Source: Kiritimatiellia bacterium
Lineage (GTDB): Bacteria; Verrucomicrobiota; Kiritimatiellia; SLAD01
DNA length: 28,076 nucleotides
Direction of reading: 5' to 3'
NCBI GenBank assembly: GCA_007128275.1
Contig: SKXR01000074.1
Span: 1-28,076 of the forward strand
Part shown: one piece after another, positions 14,911-23,277 of the stretch
Layout: the number at the start of each line of letters is the position of its first letter
Numbering within the stretch: position 1 is the first letter of the stretch
Position numbers and translations under genes: made by a program
Notes under the pieces: model-generated
Database searches by the model: none
Told to the model about the DNA's origin: nothing
The model's input: only the letters and a program-made list of their open reading frames with translations

Positions 14911-15813
14911 ATGAATATACACGTTATCCCGGAAGTGGTAGAGGCCCTAGCCTCCAAACGACCCGTCGTGGCCCTGGAAAGCACGCTCATTACCCATGGT
15001 CTACCGCGTCCGGTGAACTTGGAGGTGGCACGCGCCTTGGAACAAACGGTGCGCGAGGCCGGGGCGATCCCGGCCACGATCGCCATCCTGAAAGGGCGAA
15101 TCACGGTGGGCCTGCTTCCGGAAGAACTGGAGTTTCTGGCTCACTCGGATTTTGTGCGCAAATGCAGCCGCCGCGATTTCCCGATCGTGATCGCGAACGC
15201 GGAAGACGGCGCGACCACCGTGGCGGGGACCATGATGATCGCGCACGCCGCCGGAATCCAGGTCTTTGCGACGGGCGGTATCGGCGGGGTACATCGTGGA
15301 CATCCGTTTGACGTGAGCGCGGACCTGACCGAATTGGGCAGGACTCCCATCACCGTGGTATGCGCCGGAGCCAAGGCGATTCTGGATTTACCGCTGACGC
15401 TGGAAGTGCTCGAAACGCAGGGCGTGCCGGTGGTCGGCTATCAGACATCCGAATTTCCCGCATTCTATTCGCGGTCATCGGGACTGCCCGTGGACGTCCG
15501 CTGTGATACGCCGGAAGAGGTGGCGCGCCTGATCCGCGCGCGCGACCACCTGAACCTGCCCGCGGGCATTCTGGTGGCCGCGCCGGTTCCTGAATCGGAA
15601 GCCTTACCGCACGAAGACATTGAACGGGCCATCGAACAGGCGCTGGCTGACGCAGCACAAAGAGGCGTGCGCGGCAAAGCCGTTACCCCGTTCCTGCTTC
15701 CGCGCGTCAGCGAACTGACCGGCGAAGCCAGTCGCCGGACCAATATTGCATTGCTCCACAACAATGCCCGCATTGCGGCGGAGATTGCGGGAAGAGTGGG
15801 AAGAGGGAAGTAG
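14911..15813 (+). CDS. psuG: Pseudouridine-5'-phosphate glycosidase
   Basis: Cleaves the C-C glycosidic bond of pseudouridine 5'-phosphate to uracil and ribose 5-phosphate. It is 300 residues, the normal length. Catalytic positions are recognisable: Glu23 in ALESTLITHG, Lys84 in RKCSRRDFP and the Schiff-base lysine Lys155 in CAGAKAILDLPLTLE. The GGIGGVHRG and FDVSADL blocks of the family are also there. The partner pseudouridine kinase (psuK) is not next to it. The last codons lie within a heptad DNA repeat, so the C-terminal GRVGRGK tail is probably a repeat-derived extension. The ribosome-binding site is weak. Confidence 0.95.
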   Translation: MNIHVIPEVVEALASKRPVVALESTLITHGLPRPVNLEVARALEQTVREAGAIPATIAILKGRITVGLLPEELEFLAHSDFVRKCSRRDFPIVIANAEDGATTVAGTMMIAHAAGIQVFATGGIGGVHRGHPFDVSADLTELGRTPITVVCAGAKAILDLPLTLEVLETQGVPVVGYQTSEFPAFYSRSSGLPVDVRCDTPEEVARLIRARDHLNLPAGILVAAPVPESEALPHEDIERAIEQALADAAQRGVRGKAVTPFLLPRVSELTGEASRRTNIALLHNNARIAAEIAGRVGRGK

Positions 15814-15853
15814 GAAGTAAGAAGTAGGAAGTGGGAAGTAGGAAGTGGGAAGT
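15798..15853. repeat. Heptad tandem repeat, unit RGGAAGT
   Basis: Eight consecutive 7-bp units of the form GGGAAGA/GGGAAGT/AGGAAGT/AAGAAGT cover 15798-15853. An offset GGGAAGA precedes them at 15789-15795. The psuG stop codon lies inside the array. Downstream, ACTTCTTA (15875-15882) and TAAGAAGT (15888-15895) form an 8-bp hairpin with a 5-base loop built from the same motif in both orientations. Confidence 0.85.
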
Positions 15854-15918
15854 ACTTTTGACTTCTAACTTGTCACTTCTTACGCAATAAGAAGTAAGTG
15901 ATCATTGGCAAAGTAACG

Positions 15919-16959
15919 ATGAGGACATCCGACCCAATACCATACGCCGCCGTCCCGATGCAACACATCGGCCCGATCAAGATGATCGGGCCGGAAGTGG
16001 ACGGAGATGTCATGGCCCCGCTGGCGACCTACGAAACACCGCTTTGGCCGTCCACGAACCGGGGCGCACGGGTGTCCACGGTGTCGGGTGGCTTGCGCGT
16101 GGTGATCGTGGACGAGCGCATGACGCGTTCGGTTCTTCTACAGGCGCCGGATGCGGTACGCGCGGCTCAGGTGGCCGCGGCGTTGCCCGCCCGGCAGGAC
16201 CGGTTGTCGGCCATCGTATCCGAAGGGAGCCGGTACGCCCGATTTGAAAACGTGCATACGCAAGTGGTCGGGAACCTCCTGTATATCCGTTTTGAACTCA
16301 CCACCGGCGATGCGGCGGGCCATAACATGGTCACGGCGGCCGCCGAGAGTCTCATCGAATGGCTGCTCAGCGAGTATCCCGACCTTGCGTACGGTTCGAT
16401 TTCGGGCAACTATTGTACGGACAAGAAGGCGTCGGCCGTGAATGGCATCCTCGGGCGCGGCAAATACGTAGTGGCCGAATGCACGGTGCCGCGCAAGGCA
16501 TGCGAACGCTATCTCAAGACCACGCCGGGAAAGATCGCCGACCTGAATCTGAAGAAGAACTGGATAGGGACTACGCTCGCGGGGGGAATACGGTCGGCCA
16601 ACGCGCATTTTGCGAATATGCTGCTGGGGTTCTACCTGGCCACGGGACAAGACGCGGCGAATATTGTCGAGGGCTCGCAGGGGTTCACCCACGCCGAACC
16701 GCGCGGCGACGATCTCTATTTCAGTGTCACCCTGCCGAACGTGATTGTCGGAACGGTCGGCAGCGGCAAGGGCCTTGACTTCGTGCGCGACAATCTTCAG
16801 GCGATGGGTTGTTTGGACGCGCGCGAACCCGGCGCCAATGCGCGGCGCCTGGCGGCGATCGCCGGCGCCGTGGTTTGGTGCGGCGAGCTTTCCTTGCTGG
16901 CCGCGCAAACCAATCCGGGCGAACTGATGAAGGCGCATCTCAAGTTGGAACGGGCATGA
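15919..16959 (+). CDS. mvaA: Hydroxymethylglutaryl-CoA reductase (class I type)
   Basis: Reduces HMG-CoA to mevalonate. From ATG 15919 it is 346 residues, without membrane segments. Catalytic residues are all visible: Glu39 (YETPLWPSTNRGAR), Lys169 (GNYCTDKKAS), Asp245 (ATGQDAANIV) and His340 (GELMKAHLKLER). The block NYCTDKKASAVNGILGRGK closely follows the class I (eukaryote/archaea type) enzyme. A GTG at 15898 would add 7 residues but sits right behind a hairpin in repetitive DNA; neither start has a clear Shine-Dalgarno. The last bases overlap the fni start (ATGA), so reductase and isomerase are coupled. Confidence 0.95.
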   Translation: MRTSDPIPYAAVPMQHIGPIKMIGPEVDGDVMAPLATYETPLWPSTNRGARVSTVSGGLRVVIVDERMTRSVLLQAPDAVRAAQVAAALPARQDRLSAIVSEGSRYARFENVHTQVVGNLLYIRFELTTGDAAGHNMVTAAAESLIEWLLSEYPDLAYGSISGNYCTDKKASAVNGILGRGKYVVAECTVPRKACERYLKTTPGKIADLNLKKNWIGTTLAGGIRSANAHFANMLLGFYLATGQDAANIVEGSQGFTHAEPRGDDLYFSVTLPNVIVGTVGSGKGLDFVRDNLQAMGCLDAREPGANARRLAAIAGAVVWCGELSLLAAQTNPGELMKAHLKLERA

Positions 16960-17987
16960 ACGATCGCACCAGCGAACGGAAGATTCAACATATCCGGATC
17001 ATCGAAAACGACCGGGACGCCGATCGCCGGAAGTTTTATTTTGACGGGATCCAACTGACCCACCGCGCCCTGCCGGAAGTGGCGCTGGACAAGGTGGACC
17101 CTTCCGTAACGTTCATGGGCAAGCGCCTCAGTTTTCCGCTCTTGATCTCCTCCATGACGGGCGGCGAACACGAGCTGATTCGCACCGTAAACAAGAATCT
17201 CGCTCTGGCGGCGGAAGCGACCGGCGTGGCTCTCGGCGTCGGTTCGCAACGGGTGATGTTCACCCACGCCGCGGCCCGCGCCAGTTTCGCCGTTCGCGAA
17301 TGGGCGCCCCAAGCCCTGCTCTTTGCCAATCTCGGCGCGGTTCAACTCAATCACGGGTTCACCCCGGACACCTGCCGGGAGGCGGTGAAAACGGTGGGCG
17401 CGGACGCCCTGTACCTGCACCTGAACCCCCTGCAGGAAGCTGTCCAGCCGGAAGGGGACACGGATTTTTCCGGTTTGGCGGCTCGTATTGCGGATGTGGT
17501 TTCGGCACTGGACGTGCCGGTGGCGGTCAAGGAGGTCGGCGCCGGGATTTCGCCCGAGGACGCCCGGCTACTGATCCATGCCGGTGTGCAGTATATCGAC
17601 GTAGCGGGCACCGGCGGAATTTCGTGGAGCCGGATCGAAGACCAACGGCACGGGGAGGATGACGCTCCCGGCCTCGGCATGTTGTTCCAGGATTGGGGCA
17701 TCCCCACGCCGCTCGCCCTGCAACTGCTCGCGCCGTACCGCGACCGGATCACACTCATTGCTTCCGGCGGGATCCGTTCGGGCATCGATATGGCCAAAGC
17801 CGTCATTCTCGGCGCGTCGCTTTGCGGGCTCGCCTCCCCGTTTCTCAAACCCGCCATGGAATCCGCGGGCCGAGTGATCGAGGAAATCGAACGCCTGAAA
17901 CGCGAGTTTCGCACGGCGATGTTTCTACTTGGCGCACGCACGACGGCCGATCTATTTGATCATCAAGAGTTGATCTTAACGCGATAG
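16956..17987 (+). CDS. fni: Isopentenyl-diphosphate delta-isomerase, type 2 (FMN-dependent)
   Basis: Interconverts IPP and DMAPP, using reduced FMN. It is 343 residues with a TIM-barrel layout. Motifs are SSMTGG (65-70), LGVGSQR (93-99), ANLGAVQ (124-130), HLNPLQEAVQPEGD (155-168, with Gln160 and Glu161 at the active site), VKEVGAGIS (191-199), VAGTGGISW (216-224) and IASGGIRSG in the phosphate-binding region. The start overlaps the HMG-CoA reductase stop by four bases. The next gene, a GHMP kinase, begins 19 bp after the stop. This places reductase, isomerase and kinase in one operon. Confidence 0.96.
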   Translation: MNDRTSERKIQHIRIIENDRDADRRKFYFDGIQLTHRALPEVALDKVDPSVTFMGKRLSFPLLISSMTGGEHELIRTVNKNLALAAEATGVALGVGSQRVMFTHAAARASFAVREWAPQALLFANLGAVQLNHGFTPDTCREAVKTVGADALYLHLNPLQEAVQPEGDTDFSGLAARIADVVSALDVPVAVKEVGAGISPEDARLLIHAGVQYIDVAGTGGISWSRIEDQRHGEDDAPGLGMLFQDWGIPTPLALQLLAPYRDRITLIASGGIRSGIDMAKAVILGASLCGLASPFLKPAMESAGRVIEEIERLKREFRTAMFLLGARTTADLFDHQELILTR

Positions 17988-18006
17988 CAGTTCATATTGG
18001 AATTGG

Positions 18007-19020
18007 ATGAAAGCCAATGCGCCCGGCAAACTGATTCTTTCCGGCGAACACGCCGTGGTCCAAGGCAGGCCCGCCGTGGTGATGGCGGTGACCCGGCATG
18101 TGCACGCCGTGATTCAACCGAGTGATGACGACCTGCTCCGCGTCACCTTCCCCGGCGTATTCGATGATGACGCCATCCCCACCGCCGCTCTGCCCGGGTT
18201 GAAGAAGCGACTGCTCGAGAATTACAACCGTTTTCTGACGGGCGAGATGGGTATCCGTCACGTGTTGGGCAGCCCAACGGAGTTGCTTTTTTATGCGGTT
18301 GTCCATCTACTCGATGAAGCCGGGCACCCACTCAAGGGCGGGCTCCATATGGCGCTGTCCACGGACCTGCCGATCGGGTGCGGCATGGGCTCCTCGGCAG
18401 CGGTGATCGCCGCCGTGTTGGGCGGCACGGCGGGTCTATTGCACATGACACCAAGCCGGGACGCGCTGTACCGCTGGACGCTCGACGTCGAGAAGATGCA
18501 GCACGGCCATCCCAGCGGCGTGGATCCGTTCATTACCGTCCACGGAGGGTGTGTACGATTTCAACAGGGCGCGGCCAGGGCTTTGGCGCCGCCCCGGAAA
18601 CGAATGCATCTGGCGTTGACCGGAGCGCCGAAATCCACCACCGGCGAGTGCGTGGCTCGGGTTTCACAGGCCTATCCCATGAACGACCCGATCTGGACGC
18701 AATTCGAGAAGGTAACGGACGAATTGGAACGCGCGCTGCACCAGGAAGAATGGGAAGACGTGTGCGCGGCCATTCGCGCAAACCATCGGTTGTTGACTCG
18801 AATCGGTGTGGTGCCCCGGAAGGTCCAGCAGTTCATTCAAGAAATTGAAGCCGCGGGCGGCGCGGCGAAGATTGGCGGCGCGGGCTCCATCACGGGCGAC
18901 GCCGGCGGCGTCGTGCTGGTGATGGGCGGCACGCACACGGACGAACTCTGCGCCCGACACGGGTATGACTACTTTCCGGTTCACACGGACACCAAGGGGC
19001 TTACGGTTGCTCCGGACTGA
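18007..19020 (+). CDS. Mevalonate kinase-type GHMP kinase
   Basis: A 337-residue GHMP kinase. It starts APGKLILSGEHAVVQGRPAV like mevalonate kinases. The ATP loop is LPIGCGMGSSAAVIAAVLGG (121-140), followed by HGHPSGVDPFITVHGG (166-181, with Asp173 as the likely base). The third motif is altered to AAKIGGAGSITGDAGG. The HPSGVDP loop favours mevalonate as substrate, but the other kinase at 10504 has mevalonate-kinase features too, so the division of labour between them is open. It is third gene of the HMG-CoA reductase operon and converges on the gene ending at 19030 with only 9 bp between them. Confidence 0.88.
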   Translation: MKANAPGKLILSGEHAVVQGRPAVVMAVTRHVHAVIQPSDDDLLRVTFPGVFDDDAIPTAALPGLKKRLLENYNRFLTGEMGIRHVLGSPTELLFYAVVHLLDEAGHPLKGGLHMALSTDLPIGCGMGSSAAVIAAVLGGTAGLLHMTPSRDALYRWTLDVEKMQHGHPSGVDPFITVHGGCVRFQQGAARALAPPRKRMHLALTGAPKSTTGECVARVSQAYPMNDPIWTQFEKVTDELERALHQEEWEDVCAAIRANHRLLTRIGVVPRKVQQFIQEIEAAGGAAKIGGAGSITGDAGGVVLVMGGTHTDELCARHGYDYFPVHTDTKGLTVAPD

Positions 19021-19029
19021 CCGGCTGAA

Positions 19030-20229
19030 TCAGCGCCCCGGATCGGCAAGCCAGCCGTTGTTGTGCAGCCCCCCTGAAGGCGCCTGCGCTGGAGCCGTGC
19101 GCCCAGCAGGCCGTTCGGGTTCCGACATCCCACCCTGCCAGCCGGAATCACTGGACCAATCCGCGCTCCACCGTGAATCGGATGCGAAGGAAGAGGAGAA
19201 CCCGCTCCCCTCGCCGTCGAACGCGCTGAAGGAACTCTGTTGGCCGGCCGGGCTGAAAGAGGAATCAAACCGTCCGGCGGACGCGCTGTTGATGTTTCCC
19301 CCGCCAAACGCCGTCGCGCGCGATTCCAAGGGCTCCGGCGACATGGTCCCGCTCCAAGACGAGAACGTTGGCCCCGTGGTATCTGTTCCGGGCGCGGATT
19401 CTCCCTGCCGTATGGGCGCGGCAAACGGGCTGCCGATTCCGGTCGTCAAGGACGCGTCCCGTGCGGCTACAGGATCCATTTCCCATGCGGAACCGTGCAC
19501 CTGATCCAGGCCCCACGGATCCACCCGCCCATACGCATCTTCGGGTTCCATGGCGCTTCGGTCTTCCCCGGAGTTGCGGACACGTTCTTCGAGCGTCATC
19601 TCCGCAGCCGCGCCTGTCCGACGCGCACGTTCTCCGTCGGCTTCGTCTTCGCCGCCCGTCGAGACTCCGAAAAGGAGCGGTGTAGTAACCAATATCTCGT
19701 CGGAGATCAAACCGGTCCTGACCGGGTCACGCTGAAGAAACCAATTCGCGTCCGCCTCTTCTCGTCGTTCGACCTCCTCATCCATTTCCAAGTCCCGCTC
19801 CCGCTGTCGCTGGCCAATTTCATCCGCCAGCCAACCCCACCCGCTGGGCTCCTCGTCCTCCTCGGCGCGGGGCCTTCTGAGGGGCGATTCGTCATCCTCG
19901 AGCGTCGGTACAATCCAGTTCCGTCGTCGCGCGTCCTCCGGAGGACGCGTTATTTGAGGAGGGGGCAAATAGGTGGGAGCCACGGATTGCGGGAGCGCCA
20001 CATCCTCTCTCAAGCCGCCGGGCGTACGGGGTGTGGAGCGAAGGCGAGAGCGCTCATCGGGTTCATCGCCGGGCATACGGACACCCGGATCCACATGATG
20101 CACCTGCCAATGGGAATCGTATACGATGGGGCCGCGCGCCGGCCGTGCGGATTCCTCGGCGTACGCGTGATGGCCCGCGACCGCGGGAACGAGGATCAGG
20201 GAAAACAGGCTGAGCACGCGCAGATTCAT
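19030..20229 (-). CDS. Secreted low-complexity protein, unknown function
   Basis: A protein of about 399 residues with a signal peptide (MNLRVLSLFSLILVPAVAGHHAYA) and a largely disordered body. The first part is Arg/Pro/Glu-rich, with a charged helical patch in the middle (QRQRERDLEMDEEVERREEA). The C-terminal 130 residues are rich in Ser, Gly, Asp, Phe and Trp. No domain is recognisable. I chose the ATG at 20229; an in-frame start at 20247 would put six residues before the signal peptide. No clear Shine-Dalgarno is seen. It lies 60 bp after the GH13 gene on the same strand and may be co-transcribed with it. Confidence 0.65.
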   Translation of the reverse strand: MNLRVLSLFSLILVPAVAGHHAYAEESARPARGPIVYDSHWQVHHVDPGVRMPGDEPDERSRLRSTPRTPGGLREDVALPQSVAPTYLPPPQITRPPEDARRRNWIVPTLEDDESPLRRPRAEEDEEPSGWGWLADEIGQRQRERDLEMDEEVERREEADANWFLQRDPVRTGLISDEILVTTPLLFGVSTGGEDEADGERARRTGAAAEMTLEERVRNSGEDRSAMEPEDAYGRVDPWGLDQVHGSAWEMDPVAARDASLTTGIGSPFAAPIRQGESAPGTDTTGPTFSSWSGTMSPEPLESRATAFGGGNINSASAGRFDSSFSPAGQQSSFSAFDGEGSGFSSSFASDSRWSADWSSDSGWQGGMSEPERPAGRTAPAQAPSGGLHNNGWLADPGR

Positions 20230-20254
20230 CCCAGTAGCGTACAGCAATCGAGCA

Positions 20255-20271
20255 ACCCCGTCAAACGGGGT
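20255..20271. repeat. Tight hairpin between GH13 and disordered-protein genes
   Basis: ACCCCGT (20255-20261) and ACGGGGT (20265-20271) form a perfect 7-bp stem with a 3-base loop, 19 bp past the GH13 stop. There is no good T-tract on the - strand, so it may only weaken read-through into the downstream gene. Confidence 0.35.
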
Positions 20272-20289
20272 ACGCCGGGGGAAATGGCC

Positions 20290-23133
20290 CTAAAACCCAT
20301 CCATCAGAATCACGGAGGACATGGACGGCACGCGGATATTGGTGTTTACGGGGCCGCGAACAATGTCCGAGCGGGGCAATCCTTCCGGATTGATCGCCCG
20401 GCCGTTGCCGATGAGCCGCCAATGGCCGGGTGGAATCGAAACCGGGAAGGTGACGGCGTCCGGGCTTCCGTTGAGCAGCACGATGAATCCGTTTCCTGCA
20501 TGGATGCGCGGTGCGTTGACGATATAGCCGATCGCCTGATCACTGCGCGTTTCGATCCAGCGATAATAATCGCGCGGTGGTTTTTCGGCTACCCGGAATG
20601 CCCGGCCTTCATCGCTCTGGCGCAGATGAATGAGCCCGCGATAATACGCCATGGCTTCCGCGGCCAAGGGGCGGTCGCGATCCGTCCAACGCAGGGCGTT
20701 TACTTCGTCGCCACGGTCATAGGTGTTGCTGATCCCCCGTTTGCTGCGCAGGAATTCCTGGCCGCTTTGCAGCATGGGCATGCCGAGCGAGGTAAAGATG
20801 ACCGTGGCCGCCAACCGGTTGGCGGCCACATCGCGCGTCTGCAAACGGCGCCCGTCGCGGTCAGGCCGCGTGCTGAGCTCGTCGGCCAACGACATGTCGT
20901 CGTGACTTTCGACGTAATTGACGGACTGCAGGGGGTGGGCGGTCCACAGATCCGTGGAGCCCACGATGACCTGTTTCAGGCGATCGAGGTTGCGGTCGCC
21001 CATGACGAATCCCTTGACCGTGTTGCGGAAATCATCGTTCCACGCTAACCAGTCCGTACCGGTCAATTCATACTTGTGCGTGCCGCGAAAGCTCCACGGC
21101 TCGGAAACCAGCACAACGTTCGGATTCACCGCCTGGGCGGCGTCCCGCACCTTCAACAGCGTTTCCATATCGATCAATTCCGCCAGGTCGAACCGGAACC
21201 CGTCGATATTGAATTCTTCCATCAAGAACACGATGTTTTCGACAATCAAGCGCCGCATCATGGGCGCTTCACTGCGGATGTCATTCCCGACCCCGCTGAA
21301 ATTGCTGAACGTGAAGTCCGGGTTGAGGCGGAAATAGTATTTCCGGTCGATCAGGCTAAAGATGTTGGGGTGTCCGATATGGTTGTAGACCACGTCCAAC
21401 ATCACGCCGAAACCCATGTTCTGCAGTTCGTTCACGAGATGCTTGAACTCGTAGTACTGGGACCCGGTTGCCGGCGAGCGTCCGTAGGACGCCTCCGGGG
21501 CGAAGAAGAATACCGTGGCATATCCCCAATCGTACCGATTCCCCGTATTATGAAACTCCTGCACGGGGAGCAATTCGATCATATTCACGCCGAGATCCTT
21601 GAGGTGATCGAGCCCGGTGCCGGTTCCCACGCTGGCCAGCAGGCCGGCGTACGTGCCGCGCAGGGAAGGAGGAACGCGCGACGACGGGTGAATGGTCATG
21701 TCGCGGACATGCATTTCGTACACCACCATGTCTTCGTGATTGGGCGTGACAAAATCGTGGTTGGTCCATCCCTCAAACCAGCGGTTGGTGGCGTCGGGAT
21801 CCAGCACGATATTGTTGTAATCCGAATCGATCGCAGCGGCCAAGGCGTAAGGGTCACCCACCGGGATCGAGGGCTCGAATCCTTCGCCTTCCCCGTCCGG
21901 GCCGGTGACGAGATAGGAATAGTAGGTGCCGATATCCAGCCCCAGCAAGGTCACTTCCCAGACGCCGTCGTCCTCGTCCTTCCACAGGCGGAACTCTTCC
22001 ACGGGTTCAACCCATCGATGTTCGGGTTCCCGCACCTGATATTCCGGACGATCGAAGATCCGCAGATAGACATCCCGCGCGCGCGGGGCAAACAAGCGGT
22101 ACGTGGTCGTATTGTTCACACGATCCAAGGTGACGCCGAGCGGCTTATCCGAATAGAGCGCGTCCATCAGGTCCCCGGGGGTCGTGTACTGATAAACGGT
22201 TCGATCCGCGAGTCCGTCGATCATAAGCAGGTAATTCTCGGACAATTTCAAGCGTTCTTCGGAAACGATGCGCAGCGTGCGGCCGCCGCTTTGTTCCGGG
22301 TCGATGCGCAGGTTCACGTTGCCTTCGCCGTCGTCCACCCGGTTGGGCGCATGGTCCGGCGCGGGCAACCATCGGTTCCGGTTGATGACGAACTTGAATT
22401 CCAGATGGCGCTCGCCCGGCGGCGTGCGCAAACCGACTAATTGCGTTGTCAACTCCCACAAATCCGAGTCGCGGACTTTTCTCAATTGCCACGCGCCCTG
22501 CCGCCCCCCGGGATCCCAGTTGTTCCAGTTGCCCGCCACCACCACGAGATCGTTGGGGCTTACATCCACGCCGTATAGTTTCGGATTGAAGTAGAACGTC
22601 AGCAGGGGCCCCTGCAGCACGTACCCCTGCACGTAGCCCTCTTCGTCCGGCGTGGTCATGCGCACATCACGGATCGCGATCGGCGGTTCCGAACGCACCT
22701 GAATGCGGCTGACATCTTCGCGTCCCTGACGCAATTGCAGCTCAATGAGGTGCTCGCCCTGGACCAGCGCGGACATGATCACGCCGGGCGATCGATCCAT
22801 GACGCCATCCTCATTGATGAACAAGACGCGATTGGCTCCCGGCTCCCAGTTTCCGTCCACGATAAATTTGAATTCGTGACGTCCAAGACCGAGTGCCGCG
22901 GTGCGCACATCCAAGACCCAAACCCGGCCCCGGCGCTGCAGGGAATATCGTGTGGACCATTCATCGGCTGAACTGGCAAATTCCACGCGACGCGCGGACG
23001 GATTCGCGTATTCCAGAAGGGCGGTCGGGGTCTCACCCGGCATGAACCGGACGGTAGGCGATAACGGACGTTCCTGCGCCCCTACGGACCACGCCAAAAG
23101 CAGCGCGCAACAAAAAGTCAAAAGAAGCCTCAT
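20290..23133 (-). CDS. Secreted GH13 alpha-glucan debranching enzyme (pullulanase-like)
   Basis: A 947-residue exported glycoside hydrolase with a signal peptide (1-19). Two AMPK/CBM48-like beta modules (about 36-110 with HEFKFIVDGNWEPG; about 178-278 with VAGNWNNWDPGG) precede a third CBM48-type domain (about 340-415). The GH13 barrel follows: YEMHVRDMT (472-480), region I DVVYNH (580-585), nucleophile Asp649 in GFRFDLAEL, acid/base Glu678 in VSEPW, and His744-Asp745 in ESHDD. YDWGYATVFFFAPEASYG (534-551) is typical of pullulanase/isoamylase types. It probably cleaves alpha-1,6 bonds of glycogen, starch or pullulan outside the cytoplasm. GGAAGAG precedes the ATG and a clear promoter lies at 23166-23194. 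Confidence 0.93.
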   Translation of the reverse strand: MRLLLTFCCALLLAWSVGAQERPLSPTVRFMPGETPTALLEYANPSARRVEFASSADEWSTRYSLQRRGRVWVLDVRTAALGLGRHEFKFIVDGNWEPGANRVLFINEDGVMDRSPGVIMSALVQGEHLIELQLRQGREDVSRIQVRSEPPIAIRDVRMTTPDEEGYVQGYVLQGPLLTFYFNPKLYGVDVSPNDLVVVAGNWNNWDPGGRQGAWQLRKVRDSDLWELTTQLVGLRTPPGERHLEFKFVINRNRWLPAPDHAPNRVDDGEGNVNLRIDPEQSGGRTLRIVSEERLKLSENYLLMIDGLADRTVYQYTTPGDLMDALYSDKPLGVTLDRVNNTTTYRLFAPRARDVYLRIFDRPEYQVREPEHRWVEPVEEFRLWKDEDDGVWEVTLLGLDIGTYYSYLVTGPDGEGEGFEPSIPVGDPYALAAAIDSDYNNIVLDPDATNRWFEGWTNHDFVTPNHEDMVVYEMHVRDMTIHPSSRVPPSLRGTYAGLLASVGTGTGLDHLKDLGVNMIELLPVQEFHNTGNRYDWGYATVFFFAPEASYGRSPATGSQYYEFKHLVNELQNMGFGVMLDVVYNHIGHPNIFSLIDRKYYFRLNPDFTFSNFSGVGNDIRSEAPMMRRLIVENIVFLMEEFNIDGFRFDLAELIDMETLLKVRDAAQAVNPNVVLVSEPWSFRGTHKYELTGTDWLAWNDDFRNTVKGFVMGDRNLDRLKQVIVGSTDLWTAHPLQSVNYVESHDDMSLADELSTRPDRDGRRLQTRDVAANRLAATVIFTSLGMPMLQSGQEFLRSKRGISNTYDRGDEVNALRWTDRDRPLAAEAMAYYRGLIHLRQSDEGRAFRVAEKPPRDYYRWIETRSDQAIGYIVNAPRIHAGNGFIVLLNGSPDAVTFPVSIPPGHWRLIGNGRAINPEGLPRSDIVRGPVNTNIRVPSMSSVILMDGF

Positions 23134-23165
23134 TACTCTTCCGGGATTGGGTAAAATGTTGCGGC

Positions 23166-23194
23166 ACTATAGGGGGCGTGCAGCCTCAAGACAA
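23166..23194 (-). promoter_or_regulatory. Sigma70-type promoter of the GH13 gene
   Basis: On the - strand, TTGTCT (23194-23189), a 17-bp spacer, and TATAGT (23171-23166) lie 32 bp upstream of the GH13 ATG. The spacing and both hexamers are good. This suggests the GH13 gene is transcribed on its own rather than only from the acyltransferase gene upstream. Confidence 0.65.
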
Positions 23195-23277
23195 GGGAAT
23201 CCGAAGCGGCGGACCCGCTTGTATCAGCCCGGCTCGGCCCGCCATGTTCGCTTCGGCGATGCGTCAGGGCCTCATCC

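Noticed and set aside
15798..15853. CRISPR-like array
   Set aside because: The units are 7 bp, contiguous and without spacers; it is a simple tandem repeat.
19240..21048. 602-codon + strand open frame opposite the disordered protein and GH13 3' end
   Set aside because: It spans two genes on the other strand; the GH13 frame has all catalytic motifs, so this is a shadow. The disordered protein frame was kept because it has a good signal peptide.
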